A DNA stretch of 7,155 nt. Source: Frankiaceae bacterium (GTDB lineage Bacteria > Actinomycetota > Actinomycetes > Mycobacteriales > SCTD01). Positions 1-6,617 of this stretch are shown piece by piece (the first letter of the stretch is position 1; each line of letters begins with the position of its first letter). The DNA lies in assembly GCA_947479995.1 (NCBI GenBank), contig CANKBT010000157.1:1-7155 (forward strand), in the 5' to 3' direction. Both the position numbers and the translations under genes were made by a program. The notes beneath the pieces were generated by a model that worked only from the letters and a program-made list of their open reading frames with translations, did no database searches and was not told where the DNA came from.

Positions 1-975
1 CGCCGCAGCGCGCCGTTCCTGCCGATGGTGCTGCGCGCCGACCTCGACGCCGCGCTCGTCGACGCCGCGGTGCGCGCGGGGGCGGAGCTGCGCACCGGCG
101 TCACGGTCACGGGCTACGCCGAGCAGGACGGCGTCGTCGAGGTGACGACGAGCGCGGGCGTCCTGCGCGCCGGCGCGGTGGTCGCGGCCGACGGCTCGCA
201 GGGCCGCGCAGCGGCGTACGTCGGTGTCGTGTGCGACCAGGTCGACCTCGGGCTCGAGGCCGAGCTGCCGACGCCGCCGGGCAGCGACTGGGCCGGGCAC
301 GTCCGCCTCGACTGGGGGCCGGTGCCCGGCTCGTACGGCTGGGTCTTCCCGAAGGGCGACACGCTCACGGTCGGCGTCATCGGCGACCGCGCGCAGGGCG
401 AGGCGCTGCGGGCGTACTACCGGGCCTTCGTCGCCTCGCTGGGCCTCGACCTCGCCGACGCCCTGCAGGACGGCGGGCACCTCACCCGCGTGCGCGCCCC
501 GGGCTCGCCGCTGCGGCGCGGCCGGGTGCTCGTGGCCGGCGACGCCGCCGGGCTGCTCGAGCCGTGGACGCGCGAGGGCATCTCGTTCGCCCTGCGCTCC
601 GGGGCGCTGGCAGGCGCCGCGGCGGCGGCCGACCCGGCGGCGTACGAGGCGGCGGTCGAGCGCGAGCTCGGCGCCGAGGTGGCCGCGGGCCGGCAGGCGC
701 TCGCGGCCTTCGCCCGGCACCCGCGGGCCGTGCACGAGGTGATGCGGCTCGTGCCGCGGATGTGGCCGCTGTTCGTGCGGCTCGTGAGCGGCGGGACGAC
801 GCTGGCCGAGCAGCTCGAGCGGCGGCCGGTGCGCCTGCTGGTCGCCGTCCTGCGCCGCGCCCCGCGCCCGCGGGTCGCGGGCCTCAGCCGAACTCGGCCC
901 GCACCTGCTCCCCGTGCTCGTCCAGCAGCGGAGCCGCCGGCCGCGCGACCGGGTCGGGGTACGCCGACAGCTTGA
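1..975 (+). CDS. Geranylgeranyl-reductase-family FAD-dependent oxidoreductase, 5' end missing
   Basis: The frame is open from base 1, so the true start and the N-terminal FAD-binding GxGxxG segment (about 100 residues in this family) lie outside the window; the ATG at 25 is internal. Counting base 1 as residue 1, there is an ADG motif at about 63-65 (the family's second FAD-binding DG motif), YGWVFPKGD at about 113-120, typical of geranylgeranyl reductases, and GDAAGLLEP followed by EGISFALRSG from about 180, the C-terminal FAD-contacting motif. Members reduce isoprenoid or other polyprenyl double bonds using FAD and a reduced cofactor; the substrate cannot be told here. The last 30 or so residues are Arg/Pro/Ala-rich, unlike the conserved part, and lie over the 3' end of the opposing CoA-transferase gene. 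The first in-frame stop is TGA at 973-975. Family call is solid; substrate is open. Confidence 0.85.
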   Translation, partial: RRSAPFLPMVLRADLDAALVDAAVRAGAELRTGVTVTGYAEQDGVVEVTTSAGVLRAGAVVAADGSQGRAAAYVGVVCDQVDLGLEAELPTPPGSDWAGHVRLDWGPVPGSYGWVFPKGDTLTVGVIGDRAQGEALRAYYRAFVASLGLDLADALQDGGHLTRVRAPGSPLRRGRVLVAGDAAGLLEPWTREGISFALRSGALAGAAAAADPAAYEAAVERELGAEVAAGRQALAAFARHPRAVHEVMRLVPRMWPLFVRLVSGGTTLAEQLERRPVRLLVAVLRRAPRPRVAGLSRTRPAPAPRARPAAEPPAARPGRGTPTA

Positions 976-2035
976 GCGGCTGGCCGGGCAGGCGCAGCCC
1001 GCCCGCGGTCACGACCATGCGCCGCGCCGCGGTCTGCGGGCTGTCGACGGCCTCGGCGACCGTGCTGATCGGGCCGCTCGGCACGCCGGCGAGGTCGAGC
1101 TCGCCCAGCCAGTGCTCGGCGTCGCGCGTGCGCAGCGCCGCCTCGAGCTCGTCCTTGAGCGCCTCGCGGTGCGCGTGCCGGTCGGCGTTGGTGGCGTAGC
1201 GCGGGTCGGCGACCAGGCCCGGCAGGCCGAGCGTGCGGGCGAGCGCGGCGAAGAGCGCGTCGTTGGCGGCGCACACGGTGATGTCGCGGTCGGCGCAGGC
1301 GAAGGTGTCGAACGGGGCGATGGCGTAGTGCGCGTTGCCGATGGCCACCGGGTCGACGCCGGTCGCGAGGTAGGCCAGCGCCGCCCCCTCCAGCAGGCTC
1401 ACCGTCGCGTCGTACATCGCGACGTCGAGGTGCGTGCCGCGCCCGGTGCGCGCGACGCCGAGCAGGGCGGCCGTGATGCCGCCGAAGGCGTGCAGGCCGG
1501 CCGACAGGTCCGCGACCGGCACGCCCGGCTTGACCGGCGGGCCGCCCGCCTCGCCGGTCACGCCCAGGATCCCGCTCATGGCCTGCACCACCGCGTCGTA
1601 CGCGGGGCGCTGCGACCACGGGCCGGTGTGGCCGAAGCCGGAGATGGAGCAGGAGACCAGCCGCGGGTTCGCCGCCAGCAGCGCGTCGGGCCCCAGGCCG
1701 AGGCGGGCCATGACGCCCGGGCGGTAGTTCTCGACGACGACGTCGGCCCGGGCGGCGAGCGCGCGCGCGACGGCGAGGTCGGGCGGGCTCTTGAGGTCGA
1801 GCGCCACCGACTGCTTGCCGCGGTTGACCCGGGCGAAGTAGAGCGAGCGGCCGTCGGCGAAGGGGCCGTAGTGCCGGGAGTCGTCGCCGGTGCCCGGCCG
1901 CTCGACCTTGACCACCCGCGCGCCGAGGTCGGCGAGCATCATCGTCGCGAACGGCCCGGCGAGCACGCGGCTGAAGTCGGCCACCAGGAGTCCGGACAGG
2001 GGCCCCTCGGGCAGCGGCTGCGACACGCCCCACAT
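884..2035 (-). CDS. Class III CoA-transferase (CaiB/BaiF/formyl-CoA transferase family)
   Basis: This 383-residue protein moves a CoA moiety between carboxylic acids through an aspartyl-CoA thioester intermediate, in the cytoplasm. Visible family features in order are FSRVLAGPFATMMLADLGA (about 21-39), VVKVERPGTGD (41-51), NRGKQS (71-76), VENYRPG (101-107), GFGHTGPW (133-140), and PVADLSAG (173-180), whose Asp176 sits where the catalytic aspartate is expected. GVPSGPI in the C-terminal part is also typical. Length fits the family (about 380-430). I chose ATG 2033-2035 because it sits just before the conserved start of the fold; the longer frame to 2218 runs over the divergent zinc-ribbon gene and is not family-like. 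An intermediate ATG at 2081-2083 would add 16 unlike residues. AGCAGG abuts the ATG too closely for a normal ribosome site. Substrates are unknown; the crotonase about 1.2 kb away only hints at acyl-CoA catabolism. Confidence 0.9.
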   Translation of the reverse strand: MWGVSQPLPEGPLSGLLVADFSRVLAGPFATMMLADLGARVVKVERPGTGDDSRHYGPFADGRSLYFARVNRGKQSVALDLKSPPDLAVARALAARADVVVENYRPGVMARLGLGPDALLAANPRLVSCSISGFGHTGPWSQRPAYDAVVQAMSGILGVTGEAGGPPVKPGVPVADLSAGLHAFGGITAALLGVARTGRGTHLDVAMYDATVSLLEGAALAYLATGVDPVAIGNAHYAIAPFDTFACADRDITVCAANDALFAALARTLGLPGLVADPRYATNADRHAHREALKDELEAALRTRDAEHWLGELDLAGVPSGPISTVAEAVDSPQTAARRMVVTAGGLRLPGQPLKLSAYPDPVARPAAPLLDEHGEQVRAEFG

Positions 2036-2081
2036 CCTGCTCGACGGGAAGGTCGGGTGCGGATGTGGTGTTGTGAACGGC
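2036..2081. promoter_or_regulatory. Shared control region of divergent CoA-transferase and zinc-ribbon genes
   Basis: Only 46 nt separate the two divergent start codons. On the - strand TTCACA (2072-2077, one mismatch to TTGACA) is followed after 17 nt by GACCTT, a poor -10 placed about 13 nt from the CoA-transferase ATG. On the + strand there is only TCGACG and TGTGGT with a 17-nt spacer, also weak. Neither gene has a well-spaced Shine-Dalgarno sequence, so short or absent leaders are likely. This is inference from spacing plus weak matches. Confidence 0.3.
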
Positions 2082-2285
2082 ATGACAGGCACCGTGACCC
2101 CTGCAGCCCCCACCTCGACCCTCACCGCTGCTGACCGTTGCGACCGCTGCGGTGCCCAGGCCCGTGTCCGCGTGGTCCTGGCCTCCGGCGACCTGACGTT
2201 CTGCGGCCACCACGCCAAGGCCTACGAGGACAGCCTCAAGCCCACCGCTCTCGAGTGGGTCGACGAGACGTCCAGCATCGACTGA
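2082..2285 (+). CDS. Small Cys/His zinc-ribbon protein, DUF7455-like
   Basis: A 67-residue protein with the pattern CDRCGAQ near residues 20-26 and FCGHH near 40-44: a CxxC knuckle, 17 residues, then CxHH. These four ligand positions (Cys20, Cys23, Cys41 and His43 or His44) suggest one structural metal site, probably zinc. From memory it matches a short actinobacterial family of unknown function (DUF7455), whose members share the LTAxDRCDRCGAQA opening and an acidic tail; here the tail is DETSSID. There is no signal peptide or membrane helix, so it is cytoplasmic. The start is ATG 2082, where a family-like N-terminus begins; an in-frame GTG at 2073 would add three residues, and neither has a clear ribosome site. 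It is divergent from the CoA-transferase gene and followed by a strong hairpin, so it appears to be monocistronic. Function unknown. Confidence 0.85.
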   Translation: MTGTVTPAAPTSTLTAADRCDRCGAQARVRVVLASGDLTFCGHHAKAYEDSLKPTALEWVDETSSID

Positions 2286-2301
2286 GCGGTCCCCCACCCC
2301 T

Positions 2302-2332
2302 GACGGCCGTCCCTCCTCGAGGGGCGGTCGTC
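2302..2332 (+). terminator. Strong hairpin terminator after the zinc-ribbon gene
   Basis: Bases 2302-2315 pair with 2319-2332 as a continuous 14-bp stem containing two G-T wobbles (2306/2328 and 2310/2324) and a 3-nt loop. It begins 17 nt after the TGA of the zinc-ribbon gene, and TCTTCGCGTCT follows, which is pyrimidine-rich but not a true U tract. It lies between convergent genes, so it could also block transcription arriving from the ABC ATPase side, though that side ends in G-rich RNA. Confidence 0.8.
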
Positions 2333-2360
2333 TTCGCGTCTGCGGGCCCGTCCGCCTGAC

Positions 2361-3173
<813 letters not shown>

Positions 3174-3192
3174 GCTAGTGCGCGCCCGCCCC

Positions 3193-3198
3193 TACTCT
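3193..3198 (+). promoter_or_regulatory. Putative -10 box of the crotonase gene (leaderless)
   Basis: TACTCT fits the actinobacterial TANNNT pattern and ends 6 nt before the ATG at 3205, placing the transcript start at or next to the A of ATG. No Shine-Dalgarno sequence precedes that ATG. A -35 match at the expected distance (TCACGC, inside the start of the divergent ABC gene) is poor. The evidence is geometric only. Confidence 0.45.
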
Positions 3199-3204
3199 CG
3201 GGAC

Positions 3205-4044
3205 ATGGGGTACCGCTGCTTCGACGTCGCCATCTCCGACGCGGTCGCGCACGTGCGGCTCGACCGCCCGGACGAGCTCAACACGATGACGCCCGACTTC
3301 TGGCGCGAGCTGCCGGAGATCGTCACGGGCATCAGCCGCGACGCCAGCGCGCGGGTGGTGGTCATCAGCAGCACCGGCAAGCACTTCAGCGCCGGCATGG
3401 ACCTGTCGGTCTTCGCCGGCGGCGGGCTCGCCGACGGCGCGAGCGCCGAGGCCGGGCGGCGGCACGCCCGCACCCGCGGGCACGCCAAGGCGCTGCAGTG
3501 GTCGTTCACCGCCCTCGAGAAGGCGCGCGTGCCGGTGCTGGCCGCGGTGCAGGGCGGCGTCGTCGGCGGGGCGGTCGACCTCGTCACCGCCTGCGACCTG
3601 CGCTACGCCACCGCCGACGCGTGGTTCTGCGTGCAGGAGATCAACATCGGCATGACCGCCGACGTCGGCACGCTGCAGCGCCTCGGCACGGTCGTGCCCG
3701 AGGGCTTCGCGCGCGAGATGGCCTTCACCGGTCGTCGCGTCCGGGCCGACCGGGCGTACGAGGTGGGCCTGGTGCAGCAGGTCTTCCCCGACCACGACGC
3801 GCTGCTCGACGGCGTGCTGGAGACGGCGCGCGAGATCGCCTCGAAGTCCCCGCTGGCGATCTGGGGCACCAAGGTCGCGATGAACTACGCGCGCGACCAC
3901 TCCGTCGACGACAGCCTCGACCAGATCGCCACCTGGCAGGCCGGCATGTTCCAGCCCGACGACATGACCGAGGCCTTCACGGCCAAGGCCGAGGGCCGCG
4001 CGCCGGTCTTCCCCGAGCTGCTGCCGGAGCCCGAGGGCCTCTAG
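3205..4044 (+). CDS. Crotonase-family enzyme, probable delta(3,5)-delta(2,4)-dienoyl-CoA isomerase type
   Basis: This 279-residue crotonase fold lines up well with animal ECH1, the dienoyl-CoA isomerase of unsaturated fatty-acid beta-oxidation. FSAGMDL (61-67) and QGGVVGGAVDL (116-126) form the CoA and oxyanion-hole segments. The three acidic residues that define the isomerase in rat ECH1 (Asp176, Glu196, Asp204) match Asp125 in GAVDLV, Glu145 in QEINIG and Asp153 in ADVGTLQRL. SKSPLA, YARDHSVDDSLD and ATW further on also match the ECH1 C-terminal region. A plain enoyl-CoA hydratase would have two catalytic glutamates instead. ATG 3205 is chosen because the conserved fold begins there; the frame is open upstream, but only over the divergent ABC gene. 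The gene ends at TAG within CTAG, shared with the opposing methyltransferase gene. It probably acts in cytoplasmic acyl-CoA metabolism; the exact substrate is inferred from homology. Confidence 0.9.
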   Translation: MGYRCFDVAISDAVAHVRLDRPDELNTMTPDFWRELPEIVTGISRDASARVVVISSTGKHFSAGMDLSVFAGGGLADGASAEAGRRHARTRGHAKALQWSFTALEKARVPVLAAVQGGVVGGAVDLVTACDLRYATADAWFCVQEINIGMTADVGTLQRLGTVVPEGFAREMAFTGRRVRADRAYEVGLVQQVFPDHDALLDGVLETAREIASKSPLAIWGTKVAMNYARDHSVDDSLDQIATWQAGMFQPDDMTEAFTAKAEGRAPVFPELLPEPEGL

Positions 4045-4856
4045 CCCGGCGGGGCCCAGGTCGAGACCCGCACCGACAGGGCGGTCGTCGCCGGCCCGGT
4101 CGGCGCCGCGGGGGCGTGCCGGCTGCTCGGCCCCATCGCCACGATGAGGGCCACCTCGTCGGCGGTGAGCGCCAGCGGGCGCTCGACGAGCACGTCCTGC
4201 ACCCGGGTCCAGCCGGCCAGGCGGGCCTCGAGCCGCTCCTGCTTGCGCGGGTCGACGGTGACGAGCCCGAGCCCGTCGACGAGCGCGCGCAGGTGCCGGC
4301 CGGTCGGCACGGCGACGACCAGCCGGCCGCCGGGCGCGAGCACGCGCGCGGCCTCCTCGGCCGCCCGCGGAGCGAAGACGGTGAGCACGGCGCGGGCGGT
4401 GCCGTCGGCGAGCGGCAGCGGCGCCCACGCGTCGGCGACCACCGAGGCCAGGCGCGGGTGCGCGCGAGCCGCGCGCCGGGCGGCGTGCTTCGACAGGTCG
4501 AGCGCCACGCCGGTGCCGCCGACGGCCTCGAGCACCCGGGCGGTGTGGTGCCCCGTGCCGGCGCCGACGTCGACCACCGCGCCCGCACCCGCGGGCACGG
4601 CGGCCGCGAGGGCCTCGGTCAGCGGGGCGTAGCGGCCGGTCGCGAGGAAGCGCGCCCGCGCGTCGACCATCGCCGCGGTGTCGGCGGTGCCGGCGCGGGC
4701 GCCGCCGGGCAGCAGGTTGAGGTAGCCCTGCCGCGCGACGTCGTGCGCGTGCCCCTGCGCGCAGCGCACGACCGCGCTCTCGCGGGCGAGGGGCGACGCG
4801 CAGTGCGGGCAGCGCAGCAGCGGCAGCGCCGCGTCGAGCGCCCCCAGGTCGGTCAG
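4041..4856 (-). CDS. rlmA: 23S rRNA (guanine-N1)-methyltransferase, RlmA/TlrB type, probable CTG start
   Basis: A SAM-dependent enzyme of the RlmA family, which methylates N1 of a guanine in helix 35 of 23S rRNA (G745 for RlmA-I, G748 for RlmA-II/TlrB). Numbering from CTG 4856 gives 271 residues, close to E. coli RlmA (269) and Streptomyces TlrB (about 280). The zinc finger is CPHC (16-19) plus CAQGH (32-36), the CxxC/CxxxH ligand set of RlmA. Then come DVARQGYLNLLP (39-50), SAM motif I VDVGAGTGHH (95-104), LDLSKHAARRAARAHP (119-134), FAPR (161-164) and MGPSSRH (241-247). The wording is closer to TlrB than to E. coli RlmA, from memory. The first ATG/GTG/TTG in frame is GTG 4769, which removes the CxxC half of the finger; between 4769 and the upstream TGA at 4986-4988 there is no other standard start. 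The CTG overlaps the transpeptidase stop (CTGA), implying translational coupling. Function confident; exact start and target base uncertain. Confidence 0.85.
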   Translation of the reverse strand: MTDLGALDAALPLLRCPHCASPLARESAVVRCAQGHAHDVARQGYLNLLPGGARAGTADTAAMVDARARFLATGRYAPLTEALAAAVPAGAGAVVDVGAGTGHHTARVLEAVGGTGVALDLSKHAARRAARAHPRLASVVADAWAPLPLADGTARAVLTVFAPRAAEEAARVLAPGGRLVVAVPTGRHLRALVDGLGLVTVDPRKQERLEARLAGWTRVQDVLVERPLALTADEVALIVAMGPSSRHAPAAPTGPATTALSVRVSTWAPPG

Positions 4857-5827
4857 GGGCTCGTGGTCGCCGTGGGGGTGGGCGTCACGGCGGGCGGGGT
4901 GGTGGCGGGCGGCGTGGTGGCCGGCGGCGGCGTGGTCGCGGGCGGCGCGGGGGGCGTCGTGGGCGCGGGGGCCGGCGCGGCGGTGTCACCGCTCGGGTTG
5001 TCGGTGCCGGCGGCTGCGGAGCCCGCCTCGAAGGTGTAGCGCCCGCCGTACAGCTGGACGGTCGTGCCCACGCCGATCAGGTCGAGCAGCGCCTTGGCGT
5101 CGGTGCGGGTGACGCGCACGCAGCCGTGGCTGGCCGGGCCGGCCGGCACGCTGTTCGAGCCGTGGATGGCCCAGCCCTTGTAGAAGTACTGCGGGTCGTA
5201 CAGCGTGCCGAGGTCGGCGTTGCGCTCGCCGACGATGCGGCGCTGGATCGTGAACTGCCCGACCGGCGTGAGGGCGGTCGCCTTGCCGCCGCTCTTCTGC
5301 GTGTAGCGCTCGCCGTTGCCGCTGCTCACCGGCATGATGCGCGTGATCCGGCCGCCGTCGACGACGTACAGCACCTGCTTGTCGAGGTCGACCTCGACGC
5401 GGTCGGCGGGGGCCGAGTAGCGCAGCACCGGGGCCTTGGGGGCGGCGAGCGCGGCGAGCGTCTTCGGGCCGACCGAGCCGTCGGCGCCCAGGCCGTTGAC
5501 CTTCTGGAAGGCCATGACCGCCGAGCGCGTGCTGCCGCCGGACGAGCCGTCGACCGGACCGGCGTAGTAGCCCTGGTCCTTGAGCGACTGCTGCACGGCC
5601 TTGACGTCGTACGCGGGGGCGGCCGGCGCGGGCGGGGCCGTGGTCGGCGCGGGCGGGGCGACCGGCGCGGGCGGCGGCGTCGTGGCGGGCGCGGTGGTGG
5701 CCGGCGCGGTCGTCGAGGCGACCGGCGCGGGCGACGCCGCCTGGCGGGCCTCGCTGCCGCTGCACGCCGTGAGGGCGAGCGCGAGCACGGTCAGACCAGC
5801 AGCGACGGGCAGGGCGGTGCGGGGCAC
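4853..5827 (-). CDS. L,D-transpeptidase lipoprotein with peptidoglycan-binding domain
   Basis: A 324-residue exported cell-wall enzyme. A short positive start (MPR) and hydrophobic core precede the lipobox LTAC, so Cys22 should be lipidated and the protein anchored outside the membrane. Residues 32-72 are a Pro/Thr/Ala linker, and 73-128 a PG_binding_1 domain (VKAVQQSLKDQGYYAGPVDG, then AVMAFQKVNGL and GPKTLAAL). The YkuD catalytic domain follows at about 142-265, with IHGS (His222) and SHGCVRV (His234, catalytic Cys236). Such enzymes make 3-3 cross-links or attach proteins to peptidoglycan and resist most penicillins. About 50 Pro/Thr/Ala residues follow the catalytic domain, an unusual position for a linker-like tail. 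GTG 5825-5827 is preceded by GAGGAG with a 6-nt spacer, which fixes the start. The stop TGA overlaps the presumed CTG start of the methyltransferase gene, so the two are probably one operon. Confidence 0.93.
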   Translation of the reverse strand: MPRTALPVAAGLTVLALALTACSGSEARQAASPAPVASTTAPATTAPATTPPPAPVAPPAPTTAPPAPAAPAYDVKAVQQSLKDQGYYAGPVDGSSGGSTRSAVMAFQKVNGLGADGSVGPKTLAALAAPKAPVLRYSAPADRVEVDLDKQVLYVVDGGRITRIMPVSSGNGERYTQKSGGKATALTPVGQFTIQRRIVGERNADLGTLYDPQYFYKGWAIHGSNSVPAGPASHGCVRVTRTDAKALLDLIGVGTTVQLYGGRYTFEAGSAAAGTDNPSGDTAAPAPAPTTPPAPPATTPPPATTPPATTPPAVTPTPTATTSP

Positions 5828-5833
5828 GTGCGA

Positions 5834-5839
5834 CTCCTC
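5834..5839 (-). promoter_or_regulatory. Ribosome binding site of the L,D-transpeptidase gene
   Basis: GAGGAG on the - strand lies 6 nt upstream of the GTG start at 5827. It is the best Shine-Dalgarno match in the window and decides the start codon. Confidence 0.85.
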
Positions 5840-5849
5840 GAGCGGCGGA

Positions 5850-5876
5850 CCGGGCGGTCGAGGGGGAGACGCCCGG
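5850..5876 (-). other. 7-bp hairpin in the transpeptidase leader / after alkB
   Basis: CCGGGCG at 5850-5856 and CGCCCGG at 5870-5876 are perfect inverted complements around a 13-nt loop. The structure lies 44 nt after the alkB stop and 10 nt before the transpeptidase ribosome site. With no U tract it is a weak intrinsic terminator candidate for alkB; it could equally be a leader hairpin of the transpeptidase mRNA. Confidence 0.4.
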
Positions 5877-5906
5877 GGAGGCCGCGGGGTTGCGTGCGGC
5901 GGGAGA

Positions 5907-5912
5907 ACGGTA
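5907..5912 (-). promoter_or_regulatory. Possible -10 box for the transpeptidase-methyltransferase operon
   Basis: The - strand reads GGCTACCGTTC, giving TACCGT (TANNNT) in the 93-nt gap between alkB and the transpeptidase gene. It predicts a leader of about 70 nt containing the hairpin. No convincing -35 is visible, so the promoter is tentative, and transcription from alkB upstream remains possible. Confidence 0.35.
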
Positions 5913-5920
5913 GCCGCTGC

Positions 5921-6541
5921 TCAGCCCGCGGGGCGGGAGTGACGCAGGGTGATGCTCATCCGTGCCCCGCTCGCGGTGCGCTCGCGCGGCACCGTGTGGT
6001 GCCAGTCGTGCTGGCACGCGCCGCCCATGACGAGCAGGTCGCCGCCGCCCGGGGCGTAGCGCCGCGCGACCGGGCCGCCCCCGGCCGGGCGCAGCAGGAA
6101 CGACCGCCGCGCGCCGAGGGAGACGGTCGCCACGAGCGGGTCGCGCAGCACCTTGCGGACGGTGTCGGCGTGCCAGGCGACCGCGTCGCTGCCGTCGCGG
6201 TAGAGGTTGACCAGGCAGGAGTCGAAGCGCACGCCGTAGCGGTCGGACAGCACGTCGGCCAGCTCGGCCAGCTCGGGCGGCAGCGCCGCGCCCGTCGGCC
6301 AGACCGCCACCAGGCGCGGCTCGAGCACCGTGCTGTCCCACATCTGCCGGCTGCGCTGCTGCCACGGCGCCCGCTCGCGCAGCAGGTCGAACAGCGCGGC
6401 GTGGTCGCCGACCCAGCCGGGCACCACGTCGAGCCAGCTCCGCGCGTCGAGCGCGTCGCGGCGCAGGCCGTCGAAGGACAGCCGGCCCCCGGCCGGCTCC
6501 TCCTCGAACAGCGCGCCCTGCCAGGCGACCTCGGGTGCCAC
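5921..6541 (-). CDS. alkB: AlkB-type 2-oxoglutarate/Fe(II)-dependent dioxygenase (alkylated nucleic-acid repair)
   Basis: A 206-residue cytoplasmic enzyme that oxidatively removes methyl or other alkyl groups from bases such as 1-methyladenine and 3-methylcytosine. Iron ligands are His124 and Asp126 in AWHAD and His182 in DWHHTVPR; Arg194 and Arg200 in RMSITLR match E. coli AlkB Arg204 and Arg210, which bind 2-oxoglutarate and substrate. NLYRDGSDAVAWHAD (112-126), SLGARRSFLLRP and GDLLVMGG are typical of the actinobacterial branch. GTG 6539-6541 is chosen because the following VAWQGALFEEE matches how mycobacterial homologues begin (AVQGSLFE, recalled); the frame extends to 6688 but that part lies over the divergent DUF3099 gene. 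GGAGGG abuts the GTG with no spacer, and CAGACT lies 6 nt further up, so the transcript may be leaderless. No ada or other repair gene is next to it. Confidence 0.92.
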   Translation of the reverse strand: MAPEVAWQGALFEEEPAGGRLSFDGLRRDALDARSWLDVVPGWVGDHAALFDLLRERAPWQQRSRQMWDSTVLEPRLVAVWPTGAALPPELAELADVLSDRYGVRFDSCLVNLYRDGSDAVAWHADTVRKVLRDPLVATVSLGARRSFLLRPAGGGPVARRYAPGGGDLLVMGGACQHDWHHTVPRERTASGARMSITLRHSRPAG

Positions 6542-6604
6542 CCCTCCAGTCTGCGCTCCAGGTCCGTCAGTGGGAGGATGGGCGCACGGCACCACCACCT
6601 CGAC

Positions 6605-6609
6605 GAGAG
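6605..6609 (+). promoter_or_regulatory. Weak ribosome binding site of the DUF3099-like gene
   Basis: GAGAG lies 8 nt before ATG 6618 and supports that start. A GGGAGG-ATG at 6572-6580 looks stronger but its ATG is in another frame and directly abuts the purine run. Confidence 0.45.
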
Positions 6610-6617
6610 CCGCTGCC

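Noticed and set aside
2036..2218. N-terminal extension of the CoA-transferase up to 2218
   Set aside because: The extra 61 residues do not look like the family and would lie antisense over the zinc-ribbon gene.
417..2297. Long - strand open frame of 626 codons over the flavoprotein and CoA-transferase genes
   Set aside because: Arg/Ala/Gly-rich translation with no family motifs; it is the out-of-frame shadow that GC-rich coding DNA usually gives.
4041..4769. Methyltransferase taken as starting at GTG 4769
   Set aside because: It would remove CPHC, half of a zinc site whose other half (CAQGH) is kept; homologues have both.
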